Origin: Atopobium massiliense
Lineage (GTDB): Bacteria; Actinomycetota; Coriobacteriia; Coriobacteriales; Atopobiaceae
Reading direction: 5' to 3'
Length of the DNA: 64,000 bases
Assembly (NCBI GenBank): GCA_900343135.1
Contig: OPYK01000007.1
Coordinates: 1 to 64,000, forward strand
Part shown: piece by piece, positions 53,720 through 61,770 of the stretch
How the letters are laid out: every line of letters starts with the position of its first letter
Numbering within the stretch: position 1 is the first letter of the stretch
Notes under the pieces: generated by a model
Told to the model about the DNA's origin: nothing
What the model saw: only the letters and a program-made list of their open reading frames with translations
The model's database searches: none
Translations under genes and position numbers: made by a program

Positions 53720-53761
53720 GTTGATTTATAAATGCGGCATAATATAATTGCCTTAACAGAA

Positions 53762-53817
53762 CCTCTCCACACTTAATGTAGTTCTTCTACATGCGGGCCA
53801 CGGAGAGGGCTTTTTGT
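53762..53817 (+). promoter_or_regulatory. structured leader before the cytidine deaminase gene
   Basis: CCTCTCC pairs with GGAGAGG (53762/53802) around an inner ATGTAG/CTACAT hairpin and a GCGGGCCAC strand, then GCTTTTTG. The GGAGAGGG arm is also a good ribosome site for an ATG at 53818 (12 codons, MKEYIQIGRPMR). An attenuator or translational switch is possible. Confidence 0.5.
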
Positions 53818-53885
53818 ATGAAAGAGTATATTCAAATAGGAAGGCCTATGCGATAAATTCAGGTATTTTAGGAGAAAAGGAATAT

Positions 53886-54320
53886 ATGGATATTTGGGAT
53901 ACAATGTATGAAAAGGTGAAGACACAATTTCATCCGGAGGAAGTTTCTCCATTCGTTTACGCACATCATGTTGTATGTGCAATAGAAGCTGAAAACGGAG
54001 AAATTTTCACGGGTTTCTGCATTGAGAGCTGCAGTGGGGTTCTTAATTTGTGCGCAGAACGCGTGGCCGCTCTTAATATGTATGTGAATAGCGGACAGAC
54101 GAAGGTAAAGCGCTTCATCGCATTCCGCGACAAGGCACCTTATGGCGCGGGAAGCGGTATGCCTTGCGGAGCGTGTAGAGAGTTCTTTTATCAATTGAAT
54201 GAAGAAAATGAAAAAATGGAGATTATGGAGGACTTTGAACAGCGGAAGACTGTCACATTGAAGGAGCTCATGCCAAATTGGTGGGGCAAAGATAGATATG
54301 CTGAAGCGAAAGCAAAATGA
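53886..54320 (+). CDS. cytidine/blasticidin-S deaminase-like enzyme
   Basis: 144 residues from ATG 53886 (AGGAGAAAAGGAATAT). The zinc-site pair is LCAERVAALNMYV (C-A-E, catalytic Glu) and GMPCGACREFFYQL (PCGxC). This is the small tetrameric cytidine deaminase/BSD fold. It deaminates a nucleoside or related base. It lies inside the rlmD-linked hotspot, suggesting mobile cargo. Confidence 0.88.
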   Translation: MDIWDTMYEKVKTQFHPEEVSPFVYAHHVVCAIEAENGEIFTGFCIESCSGVLNLCAERVAALNMYVNSGQTKVKRFIAFRDKAPYGAGSGMPCGACREFFYQLNEENEKMEIMEDFEQRKTVTLKELMPNWWGKDRYAEAKAK

Positions 54321-54370
54321 CCGTCCCGCTTGTATAGACAGATTAAGTCTCCCACCCTGCCATCCCGGTT

Positions 54371-54715
54371 TCAAGCCTTCGCCATGATCTTATGGATCGG
54401 GCAAGGAGAATGGCGAGGGTGAATACTGAGCGCCATCCGTGGATTGACATGACAGATGAGGAGATGCTCAGAAGCTGCGGGCTTATACTTGAGGATCCGG
54501 AAACGAACAAAGAAGGTATAACACTTGCGGCAGTCTTACTCTTTGGTACGGATAACCGTATCATGTCCGTGTTACCTCAGCATAAGACAGACGCTATTTT
54601 CAGAGTGTTCAATGTTGATCGTTATGATGTTCTGCATATTTGGGGCGTTAGCTTCTTTTATTCAATGAGAAGTTGGAATGGGTATATCCGGCTTGGTTAT
54701 CGGTTTCCTATTTAG
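54371..54715 (+). pseudogene. fragment of an AlbA/Schlafen-type ATP-binding protein
   Basis: SSLRHDLMDRARRMARVN, then ERHPWIDMTDEEMLRSCGL and LAAVLLFGTDNRIMSVLPQH match the middle of the putative DNA-binding AlbA_2 family. After NVDRYD the reading continues with unrelated residues (VLHIWGVSFFYSMRSW), and nothing of the N-terminal AlbA domain precedes it. Cut at both ends. Confidence 0.75.
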
Positions 54716-54822
54716 TTCCTATGGGCTTCCGATGATAGGAGCGACTGTGATAGCGTTTGTTGAATTGATGAATTATAAGATTAAAGCTGCTTGGATAAAT
54801 TAGTATTTGTCAAGGAGGGAAT

Positions 54823-55212
54823 ATGGATTTCAGTAGGATGATTCCTGAATTATCAGTTTTTGATATTAATCTGACTAAAAAATTTTATAGTGAGTTAGGA
54901 TTCAAAATTGAATATGAACGTGCAGAAGATAAATTCGTTTTCATGTCTTTTCAAGAAAGTCAGTTTATGTTCGAACAAATTCATGATGATGGTTGGAATA
55001 TAGGTGAGCTAGTATATCCTTTAGGAAGAGGAATAAATTTTTCAATAGCTGTCGATGATATTGAAGAACTGTATCAATTAGTGAATAATTTGAATATAAA
55101 ATTATACAGAGAACTAACTAGAAACATATATCAAGTTAATGAAATAGAAGAAATACAAATAGAGTTTTTAATTCAAGATCCCAATGGGTATTTGTTAAGG
55201 TTTACAAATTAA
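54823..55212 (+). CDS. VOC family protein, bleomycin-resistance-like
   Basis: 129 residues. SRMIPELSVFDINLTKKFYS, ELGFKIEYERAEDKFVFMSF, NFSIAVDDIEELYQLVNNLN and FLIQDPNGYLLRFTN form two beta-alpha-beta-beta-beta units of the VOC fold. It resembles drug-binding bleomycin resistance proteins more than metal glyoxalases. CAAGGAGGGAATATG gives the start. Confidence 0.85.
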   Translation: MDFSRMIPELSVFDINLTKKFYSELGFKIEYERAEDKFVFMSFQESQFMFEQIHDDGWNIGELVYPLGRGINFSIAVDDIEELYQLVNNLNIKLYRELTRNIYQVNEIEEIQIEFLIQDPNGYLLRFTN

Positions 55213-55257
55213 CAAATACCAGTTTGTCGAGCTAAATAAAACTAAACACTAAAGATA

Positions 55258-55296
55258 CAAGACGAGAGTGTCGTATTGATGTCAAAGGCTGATTAG
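55258..55296 (+). other. second rlmD 3'-end relic (QDESVVLMSKAD-stop)
   Basis: GAGAGTGTCGTATTGATGTC, read in frame, gives DESVVLMSKAD-stop, aligned with the copy at 53,681. The tail GCTGATTAGGT is identical in both. The 1.54 kb between them carries deaminase, AlbA fragment and VOC genes, the size of a degraded insertion. Confidence 0.6.
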
Positions 55297-55541
55297 GTGG
55301 GTGCATTTTTGCCCTTGTATTGCAGGGGTTTGCAGGGTCTATCGTTAAAAGGTTTAATGCGAAGTGGCTTTAAGCTGGCTCGGCGTGGTTTTTGAGCCCA
55401 GTTTGCTGTTTGAGGGAACATGTCTACGCTTTAGGGCGAGTGCACAGGATGTTAACGTTAAAAAGTGCACCCACTTTGCGCCCACAATGTTAAGTGTGAA
55501 AATATAGCTCAAAAGGTAAAATGAAACCTGATTATTAGTAT
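55297..55541. repeat. non-coding stretch with two dispersed repeats
   Basis: No gene is seen. It contains CTATCGTTAAAAGGTTTAA (55,339-55,357, inverted copy of 53,580-53,598) and CGTTAAAAAGTGCACCCACT (55,456-55,475, direct copy of 53,609-53,628). These tie it to the prophage's right flank. Confidence 0.55.
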
Positions 55542-55565
55542 GTGCACGAGGAGGTGTTTAAGGAA

Positions 55566-55745
55566 ATGGACAAGCTCGTTCGTTTTTGCCGTGAAGTAGC
55601 GATATTCGGCTTGACGGTTGCCTTAATCGCGATGCTGGTTGCCTTAATATGGGATGGCACACTTGCTATTAGAATTGGTTTCACCTCTTTTGTTATTGGT
55701 GTCACAGTGATCTCGCTTAAGACTGTCCTTCGAAAGACTGATTGA
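55566..55745 (+). CDS. small two-TM membrane protein
   Basis: 59 residues from ATG 55566 (CGAGGAGGTGTTTAAGGAA upstream). Two hydrophobic helices (AIFGLTVALIAMLVALIW and IGFTSFVIGVTVISLKTVL) with a short loop. Family not recognised. Confidence 0.6.
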   Translation: MDKLVRFCREVAIFGLTVALIAMLVALIWDGTLAIRIGFTSFVIGVTVISLKTVLRKTD

Positions 55746-55867
55746 ATTTTGTTTGGTTCAAGTCAATAGTTGAATATCTCACGTTGGGTAGCTATTACTG
55801 ATCTCTGTCAGTAATAGTCACTTCTTTTTATGAATCTTAAAGTCAGGCTCAATGTCCGTCCTGCGGA

Positions 55868-56131
55868 TTTCATACATCAGGTCATCCGATAGATTATGAA
55901 AGAAGAAATCAGGGGTTGGAATATGCATATTCGATAACTGTCGGAGATAATGTATGGCTTGGCGCAGGTGTTCAAGTTATGCCGGGGGTGACAATCGGAA
56001 ATAACGTTGTAATCGGCGGTGGAAGTATAGTTGTCAAAGATATTCCGGATAACTCTGTGGCTGTCGGAAATCCATGTAAGGTAATACGGACGATTACAGA
56101 GGAAGATAAGACTAGAAATTGGGATATATAA
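55868..56131 (+). pseudogene. 3' fragment of a hexapeptide-repeat sugar O-acetyltransferase
   Basis: In-frame SGHPIDYERRNQGLEYAYSI, then VGDNVWLGAGVQVMPGVTIG and DIPDNSVAVGNPCKVIR is the C-terminal third of a maltose/galactoside O-acetyltransferase-type LbH protein. Upstream sequence is unrelated, so the N-terminal two thirds are missing. Confidence 0.85.
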
Positions 56132-56171
56132 TTGACGTTTTCCAATTATCAATATTTCTAAAAGGCAGACC

Positions 56172-56215
56172 AAGGCTCCTCACTACCGATTCGATTCAGT
56201 GTTGGAGCCTTTTAT
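56172..56215. terminator. terminator hairpin
   Basis: AAGGCTCC and GGAGCCTT form an 8-bp stem with an inner ACT/AGT pairing, followed by TTTATG. It lies where the acetyltransferase fragment and the leftward 22-codon remnant meet. Confidence 0.7.
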
Positions 56216-56280
56216 GCTTCGATGTCGATTGTAAGGCCGGACTTAAATTCCACGGTGATGCCTTTGATGCGTGAGGCCAT
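56212..56280 (-). pseudogene. 22-codon remnant resembling a tape-measure N-terminus
   Basis: MASRIKGITVEFKSGLTI... opens almost like this prophage's tape measure protein (MANRIKGITVEIGGDTTG), but stops after 22 codons. AGAAAGGAGGACGC is a perfect ribosome site. It could be a chance-preserved start of a lost tail gene or a small expressed gene. Confidence 0.5.
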
Positions 56281-56367
56281 GCGTCCTCCTTTCTAAACAA
56301 TTGCTTGCAAATGCTTGCAATAATTGATAAGTTTTAGCTATACTTCCCTCAAAAGGAGATGATTTTT

Positions 56368-56673
56368 ATGGCAAAGACAAGTGCGTTTTATGCCCGTATT
56401 GATACGAGCCTTAAAGAAAATGCGGAAGGAATCCTTTCCGCTCTGGGGATTACACCCTCCAGTGCACTGCAAATGTTTTACAAGCAAGTCGTTTTACAAA
56501 AAGGTCTGCCTTTTGAGCCGCGACTTCCATACGCCGCACCTACCGCCATCGGAGATTTGAGCAAAGAAGAGCTTGATGCGGAGCTTTATAAGGGTCTTGA
56601 TTCTCTGAAAGCGGGGCGTGTCTATACGGCAGATGAAATGGATGAAGAGTTTTCCGGGAAGTATCAGGTATGA
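56368..56673 (+). CDS. RelB/DinJ-type antitoxin
   Basis: 101 residues from ATG 56368 (AAAGGAGATGATTTTT upstream). TSAFYARIDTSLKENAEGIL, LGITPSSALQMFYKQVVLQK and PFEPRLPYAAPT are the RelB/DinJ ribbon-helix-helix and linker. It neutralises the toxin encoded next and represses the operon. Overlaps the toxin start by 4 bases. Confidence 0.93.
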   Translation: MAKTSAFYARIDTSLKENAEGILSALGITPSSALQMFYKQVVLQKGLPFEPRLPYAAPTAIGDLSKEELDAELYKGLDSLKAGRVYTADEMDEEFSGKYQV

Positions 56674-57005
56674 GTGAGCCCTATTCCGTCGTCTATTCAC
56701 CGAAAGCCTACGAAGATCTTCTGGGCATCGGTGACTATATTGCCTACATACTGAAAGCTCCTCTTGCTGCGGATCATATCACGAAGCTTCTGCGTGAGCA
56801 GGCAAAGTCTCTGTCGTCCTTTCCTGAACGTCATCCTTTAATGGAAAATGAACCGTGGAAGGCGATGAATATGAGAAGACTTCCCGTGAAAAACTACGTT
56901 ATCTTTTATACAGTTAGCGAGCCGGCACATATGGTAACGATCATTCGTATCGTCTATGGCGGACGAGATCTAAAAGGCATAGCAAATGAAATAACGACTG
57001 ACTGA
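56670..57005 (+). CDS. RelE/ParE-family toxin
   Basis: 111 residues. YSVVYSPKAYEDLLGIGDYI, then SLSSFPERHPLMENEPW, RRLPVKNYVIFYTVSE and VTIIRIVYGGRDL fit the RelE/ParE fold. It likely inhibits translation or gyrase when free. The complete pair probably stabilises this mobile region. Confidence 0.93.
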   Translation: MSEPYSVVYSPKAYEDLLGIGDYIAYILKAPLAADHITKLLREQAKSLSSFPERHPLMENEPWKAMNMRRLPVKNYVIFYTVSEPAHMVTIIRIVYGGRDLKGIANEITTD

Positions 57006-57249
57006 CAAGTTGCCGATAAGGGCGGTTTTTTATGCCTTAAAACCTGTCAAAATCTTCCTGTGTGGCAAGCCGTCTGCACTTGGAAGCATAAGAAGTGGCG
57101 TTGTCATGGGTCGCTAGCCTCTTATCTGCCTTTTTGTGAGACCTCCGTCTTTAAGTTCTCATCCCAAAGGGAGAGGATTTCAAGAAGTACAACAGGCTGT
57201 TTTTCCGTGGTTTGGCCGATTATTTGACATCCATCTGGAGCAGTCGAGC

Positions 57250-57303
57250 CACGTGAAGAGCGTTGTATTGATGACAAAGATTGTTAGCGGGGCGGCAAAT
57301 TAG
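57250..57303 (+). other. third rlmD 3'-end relic (HVKSVVLMTK...)
   Basis: CACGTGAAGAGCGTTGTATTGATGACAAAG, read in frame, gives HVKSVVLMTKIV and continues to a stop at 57,301. Upstream residues DIHLEQSS loosely echo the RlmD DxFPxTxHVE context. Diverged but aligned with the other copies over 38 bases. Confidence 0.55.
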
Positions 57304-57325
57304 AATTATAAGGAGGGTAAAGGAA

Positions 57326-58000
57326 GTGAACATCAAAAAAGAATTATTGGCATTGCAGGATGTTTCATATGCTGATTTTCAGGCGAAATTAACGCCAAAC
57401 ATACCGAGAGACCTATTTATTGGGGTTAGAGTTCCGCTTGCTAAGAAGCTTGCTAAAAGAATTGCAGAGGAGCCAGAAACGTCTAAATTTCTGAGAGATT
57501 TGCCGCATACATACTATGATGAAAATATGCTTCACGGACTTCTAATTTCTGAAATTAAAGACTATGATGCATGTATTGAGGCAGTCTGTGAATTTCTGCC
57601 TTATGTAGATAATTGGGCTGTTTGCGATAGTATGTCTCCAAAGATTTTCGCAAAGAATAAAAAAGCACTTTTGGAAAAAATTAAACAATGGTCGGCATCG
57701 GAAAAGACCTATACGTGCCGCTTTGGAATTAAGATGTTAATGTCTTACTTTCTTGATGATGATTTTAAGCCTGAGTATTTGGAAATACCTCTTTCTGTTA
57801 CTGGTGAAGACTATTATGTGAACATGATGGTTGCCTGGTTTTTTGCAACAGCTTTGGCAAAACAATGGGATGTAACTATACAATACATCGAAGATCAGCG
57901 CCTAGACACATGGACATATAATAAGGCAATACAGAAAGCACGTGAAAGTAAGCGCGTTACGCCGAAACAAAAAGAGTATTTAAAAGCACTTAAAGGATGA
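57326..58000 (+). CDS. DNA alkylation repair protein, AlkD-like
   Basis: 224 residues from GTG 57326 (AAGGAGGGTAAAGGAA upstream; the longer reading starts in the att relic). FIGVRVPLAKKLAKRIAEE, EMLHGL-type ENMLHGLLISEIKD, VDNWAVCDSMSPKIF and DTWTYNKAIQKARESKRV mark the HEAT-like AlkD/DUF1061 family. It excises alkylated bases. Confidence 0.92.
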   Translation: MNIKKELLALQDVSYADFQAKLTPNIPRDLFIGVRVPLAKKLAKRIAEEPETSKFLRDLPHTYYDENMLHGLLISEIKDYDACIEAVCEFLPYVDNWAVCDSMSPKIFAKNKKALLEKIKQWSASEKTYTCRFGIKMLMSYFLDDDFKPEYLEIPLSVTGEDYYVNMMVAWFFATALAKQWDVTIQYIEDQRLDTWTYNKAIQKARESKRVTPKQKEYLKALKG

Positions 58001-58109
58001 CGAAATTTAGATGATATTGAACTTTAACCCGAGCAATGGTAAAACGCTTATTTAGAAATATGTCCGATATGGAATTATTTCTAAATAGAAGAGAAAATAG
58101 TAATAAAAA

Positions 58110-58265
58110 AGATGTAAAGAAACAGCGTCCTTGTTACATATTGATGACTCATTTAAGAAAATTATTATCGTGAAAGATCGAATAAAGCCATTTTTAGACG
58201 AAAATGGAATACTTACTCTTAATTTATTTGACTTTTTATTAAACAAGGAAAGTTTAGACTTATGA
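58110..58265 (+). pseudogene. C-terminal fragment of an AAA ATPase (DUF4143-type)
   Basis: SFKKIIIVKDRIKPFLDENG, then LTLNLFDFLLNKESLDL-stop is the tail of Archaeal-type ATPases with DUF4143. No start; the upstream frame has stops. The DNA from here to 58,466 has no gene I can support. Confidence 0.65.
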
Positions 58266-58466
58266 TGAACAATGTAACTGATTTGTTATGGATATATTCC
58301 CACTGATAACTCATTAACGCACCTACCTAAACAATTTTACGGAGAGCGATATAATTTAACGTAGACCTCCGAGAGATACGAACCTTTCTGCTTGGTGCTA
58401 AAGCAAGCAGCGAAAAATACCCCTCCGAATGTCAAATAAAATAAAACAAGCAACAAGGAGATAACG

Positions 58467-59558
58467 ATGTTCGATTCAATAACTATTCAGAATGTTAAGC
58501 TAAAAAATCGTTTGGTTATGGCTCCGATAACTACCTGGTCAAGTAATGACGATTATAGCGTATCGGATGAAGAGTTAGCTTTCTTTGGTCTTCGCAACAA
58601 AGGCGTGGGCATGATTATAACAGGATCTGCTCGTGTAATGCCAAATGGTATTGGGTTTACCAATGAATTTTCAGTTGATAACGATAAGTTTCTTCCTGGA
58701 TTGAGCGCGCAGGCAAGCCGTATTCAGGAACATGGAGCCAAGGCTATTCTCCAAATCTACCATGCAGGAAATAAGGCTTTGCCATTCTTGACGAATGATG
58801 TGGTTAGCAGTAGTCCAGTGAAGACTGAAGAAACAGAACTTGTAGATGGTGTGGTTCCTCGTGAATTAACGGATAGTGAGATTGTAGAGGTTATCAAGGC
58901 ATTCGGAGAGGCAACTAGACGTGCAATAAAGGCGGGTTTTGATGGTGTGGAAATTCACGGGGCTCATGGCTTTCTTATCCAAAATTTTCTTTCTCCGTTC
59001 TCTAACAAGCGTTCAGATCGCTGGGGTGGTTCCTTGGAAAACCGCCTGCATTTCCCACTTGCAATAGTCGAGGAAATTCAAAAAACAATTGACCAATATG
59101 CAACCAAGGACTTTATCCTAGGTTACAGAATTTCGCCTGATGAACCTATGGAAGGAGGTCTTCGAGTAGCCGATACTCTTGTTCTAGCGCAGCGTTTATC
59201 ACAAATGGGCGTGGGTTATATTCATCTTTCTTTGGAGGATGCAGGCGTATCAAAACCTGTTGGGATTGATCAGACGTATGTAGCTCTTTTTGCCGAAAAA
59301 ATTGCAGGCAAATCTCGTTTGATGGCAACGGGTTCTGTTCAATCAAAAGCTGGAATTGAGCAAGTTTTAGCAGAAGGTGCAGACTTAGTAGGAATCGGGC
59401 GTGCGCTGGTGAGCGATCCGCAATTTGTTGAAAAAATTAAGGCTAATCAGCCAGTTAATCTAAGCATTTCAAAAACACATGCAGCGCAATTGCAGCTGCC
59501 AGAGAAGATGATGTCAGCCATCCAAAGTATGGGTAATTGGTTTGAGTTTGAAGATTAA
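58467..59558 (+). CDS. old yellow enzyme family flavin oxidoreductase
   Basis: 363 residues. KNRLVMAPITTW, VEIHGAHGFLIQNFLSPFSN followed by RSDRWGGSLENR, and LVGIGRALVSDPQFV are the FMN-binding and substrate motifs of NADH-dependent OYE-type reductases. It reduces activated alkenes or similar electrophiles. CAAGGAGATAACG precedes the ATG. Followed by a short open tail (EWKTKEGITLKDLEGNKIV to 59,655) that looks like another gene remnant. Confidence 0.92.
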   Translation: MFDSITIQNVKLKNRLVMAPITTWSSNDDYSVSDEELAFFGLRNKGVGMIITGSARVMPNGIGFTNEFSVDNDKFLPGLSAQASRIQEHGAKAILQIYHAGNKALPFLTNDVVSSSPVKTEETELVDGVVPRELTDSEIVEVIKAFGEATRRAIKAGFDGVEIHGAHGFLIQNFLSPFSNKRSDRWGGSLENRLHFPLAIVEEIQKTIDQYATKDFILGYRISPDEPMEGGLRVADTLVLAQRLSQMGVGYIHLSLEDAGVSKPVGIDQTYVALFAEKIAGKSRLMATGSVQSKAGIEQVLAEGADLVGIGRALVSDPQFVEKIKANQPVNLSISKTHAAQLQLPEKMMSAIQSMGNWFEFED

Positions 59559-59673
59559 AAAGCTTGTAAAAAAGCTTGGTAGAACTGGTAAAACAGAATG
59601 GAAAACAAAAGAAGGCATAACATTAAAAGATTTAGAGGGAAACAAGATAGTGTAGTATAAAAACTGTATCAGA

Positions 59674-59699
59674 AGACGGTAGCAATACCGTCTTTTTTT
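59674..59699 (+). terminator. terminator after the oxidoreductase
   Basis: AGACGGTA and TACCGTCT around GCAA, then TTTTTTT. Same hairpin type as at 3,511, also followed by the FGGCC fragment. Confidence 0.85.
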
Positions 59700-59701
59700 G
59701 A

Positions 59702-59884
59702 TCCCTAAATCCATTGAACATCGGGCTTTCCAGCGATGGCTTCAGAGTTTTAGAAAAGTTTCATTATGTGCAGGTAATAGTCTGTGCGTATCCAAGATAC
59801 CAACAAACTAGAGATAACTTTACAGGAAATGATACCAAGTTTGGTGGCTGTTGTTTAGAAGAACACGGTAAAACGCATATGTAA
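59702..59884 (+). pseudogene. second copy of the FGGCC gene fragment
   Basis: 61 in-frame codons without start: GLSSDGFRVLEKFHYVQVIV, CAYPRYQQTRDNFTGNDTKF, GGCCLEEHGKTHM-stop. Parallel to 3,549-3,707 over the last about 30 residues. Its end meets the broken end of the leftward hydrolase gene. Confidence 0.55.
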
Positions 59885-60345
59885 AGTGTTTCACTTGAAC
59901 ACGAAGAACGTTGCCTTGTCCAAGACCTTCAAATAGATATACGTCATACCCATGTTCAGAAAGATATAACATCGGCAAAAACATTTCCTCAAAGCATAAA
60001 TCTTTACCACCGTGTAAAAGAATGGTGCCCTTATATTGTTTTTGAGCTTTTGCAACCATGATTGGCAGCATAGCATCTTCATGTGGAACTTGAATTTTTT
60101 GAACACGTCCCTCATCGAAATAAGAATGGCAATACTCATAAAACAGTTCCGTGGTCTTTATATAGTATTCCCTATTGCCAGGATTTCCGTCAAAAAATTC
60201 GCTCATCCGGTAATATGCAATTGCCTAAGGGATTCTGTTTTGAGAGAGCGCATGATCTCCAAGGTAAATCATTTCCTGCTTCCAGCTTGTGCCGTCTGTA
60301 ATCTTTTTGACGGCCTGCATCACATCGTTTAAATTCCGGTTCCAT
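59885..60345 (-). pseudogene. disrupted alpha/beta hydrolase gene
   Basis: Start ATG at 60345 has AAGGAGGTCTTTTGC, but the homologous reading (VMQAVKKITDGTSWKQEMIY, LGDHALSQNRIP, stop TAG, AIAYYRMSEFFDGNPGNREY) is in another frame. It needs one frameshift and passes one nonsense codon. The hydrolase core (GTILLHGGKDLCFEEMFLPM) is cut after GLGQGNVL by the repeat. Clearly non-functional. Confidence 0.85.
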
Positions 60346-60383
60346 GCAAAAGACCTCCTTAAAAATTTGCTGTTTGTGGGTAA

Positions 60384-60905
60384 TTAAACTTCCCACTTCT
60401 TGATAAAAGTTTCAAACGATTTCATACATCTATGCAAAACAGCTACCATTAAGAGCATCAAAATAGCGCCTACTACACAACTGATCCATAATTGAGCTGT
60501 GGTAAAAGAAAGGTATTTATTTGAAACCCAAAGGATATAAAAGCAAAATGGAAGGAACGGGACTGCGGTGACCACTCCGGGTACGTAGCCTTTAAATTGC
60601 AACGCCAACATACAATGCACAATCAGGTGAATGGTAAATCCAAAAAATAATCCCAGCCACGGAAAGTACCAATCAAAGATACAAGCAGAGAGCGATAAAG
60701 CTGCAATAATGAGAAACTCAATCAATACACCAATGGAAAATGACGGGGTGCTTCCCAAATCGGCAAATGGAATCTTCTTCATTTTTGTTGTTTGTATTTT
60801 TCTTTTATATTTCCGTTTCCATGCCTCCACAAAAATAATCTCCTCGAAGTCATGCAGCATAAAAATAACCGGGAACAGCCAAACAATCGTATTTATTGTA
60901 TTCAT
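60384..60905 (-). CDS. HXXEE-domain membrane protein
   Basis: 173 residues. IVWLFPVIFMLHDFEEIIFV carries the HDFEE motif of the HXXEE family. Later TM helices (IGVLIEFLIIAALSLSACIF, VTAVPFLPFCFYILWVSNKY, LWISCVVGAILMLLMVAVLH). It may bind metal. AAAGGAGGTTCAATTTT precedes the ATG. Divergent from the TetR gene, which probably regulates it. Confidence 0.85.
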   Translation of the reverse strand: MNTINTIVWLFPVIFMLHDFEEIIFVEAWKRKYKRKIQTTKMKKIPFADLGSTPSFSIGVLIEFLIIAALSLSACIFDWYFPWLGLFFGFTIHLIVHCMLALQFKGYVPGVVTAVPFLPFCFYILWVSNKYLSFTTAQLWISCVVGAILMLLMVAVLHRCMKSFETFIKKWEV

Positions 60906-61034
60906 AAAATTGAACCTCCTTTATCTGTCTCACTTGTGTCACTTTCTGATTTATAGTATAACCAAAAAGACATGATTGTTAATGGCAGCGGTTCAAGTGC
61001 TACAATCCCGAAAAAGTGTGACAGGAGGAACAAA

Positions 61035-61592
61035 ATGAGTTTGATAGAAAAGGAAAAGAATCCCATCGCTGAGCAATCCCGTCAATGGTTGATGCAGTCC
61101 TTGTTGGATCTTATGAGCCAAAAAGACTACGCTCGTATTACCGTAACAGAAATCGCCGAACATGCACTTTTATCAAGAAGAACTTTTTACCGGATCTTTG
61201 ATTCGAAGGAGCAGGTATTACAGCAATGCTTCTTAGAAAGATGTGAGGACTACATTACTTATTTTCAAAAAGACAGGCACTATACACTGGAGCAGATTGT
61301 GGAAGTGTTTTTTTCCTTTTGGGAGAAACAGATCAACTTTTTGCGTCTTTTGCAGCGGAATCATCTGTTCTATTATCTGCTGGAAGAATTCAACCGGGCC
61401 TTACCTGTGATTTATGACACCGTTCGTGGAAATCAAAATTTGTACGACAGCTTCTTTGAAAAGAAAGCTGCACTGCTTGTCAGTGCCGGTGCACTTTGGA
61501 ATCTTCTTTCCGAATGGATACAAATGGAAAATCGCCCGTCTCCAAAAGAAATATCTAAAATGATGCTACAAATAATTGCATCTAATTCTTGA
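61035..61592 (+). CDS. TetR/AcrR family regulator
   Basis: 185 residues from ATG 61035 (ACAGGAGGAACAAA upstream). The N-terminal HTH is QKDYARITVTEIAEHALLSR, then RTFYRIFDSKEQVL. The C-terminal ligand domain is TetR_C type (FLRLLQRNHLFYYLLEEFNR). The 129-base divergent gap to the HXXEE gene carries its likely operator. Confidence 0.9.
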   Translation: MSLIEKEKNPIAEQSRQWLMQSLLDLMSQKDYARITVTEIAEHALLSRRTFYRIFDSKEQVLQQCFLERCEDYITYFQKDRHYTLEQIVEVFFSFWEKQINFLRLLQRNHLFYYLLEEFNRALPVIYDTVRGNQNLYDSFFEKKAALLVSAGALWNLLSEWIQMENRPSPKEISKMMLQIIASNS

Positions 61593-61601
61593 AAAGCACC
61601 C

Positions 61602-61770
61602 TGGTATTTTTAAATCATGTGTAAGAGCTTCCGCCCTTTCCACACGTTCCCGCGTCATATTCCACTGTGCTGAAAGTGACTTTTTTAATTCCTCCTGCAT
61701 TCCCATAAAGGTAGTGCAGCATGTGCCCAATTCATTGTCTGTATCACAGTGAATCACAAAATAGAAAATA
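61602..61770 (-). pseudogene. sensor histidine kinase HAMP/HisKA fragment
   Basis: Reading NELGTCCTTFMGMQEELKKS, then NMTRERVERAEALTHDLKIP shows a HAMP-to-H-box segment with the phospho-acceptor His in HDLK. Both the sensor part and ATPase part are missing. It directly follows the ParB remnant. Confidence 0.65.

Noticed and set aside
53762-53817. Known purine or preQ1 riboswitch
   Set aside because: The conserved loops of those classes are not present; only a generic two-hairpin attenuator shape is seen.
59546-59655. Extension of the oxidoreductase gene
   Set aside because: The reading EWKTKEGITLKDLEGNKIV continues past the oxidoreductase stop in another frame and does not match the old yellow enzyme family; it is probably another gene remnant.
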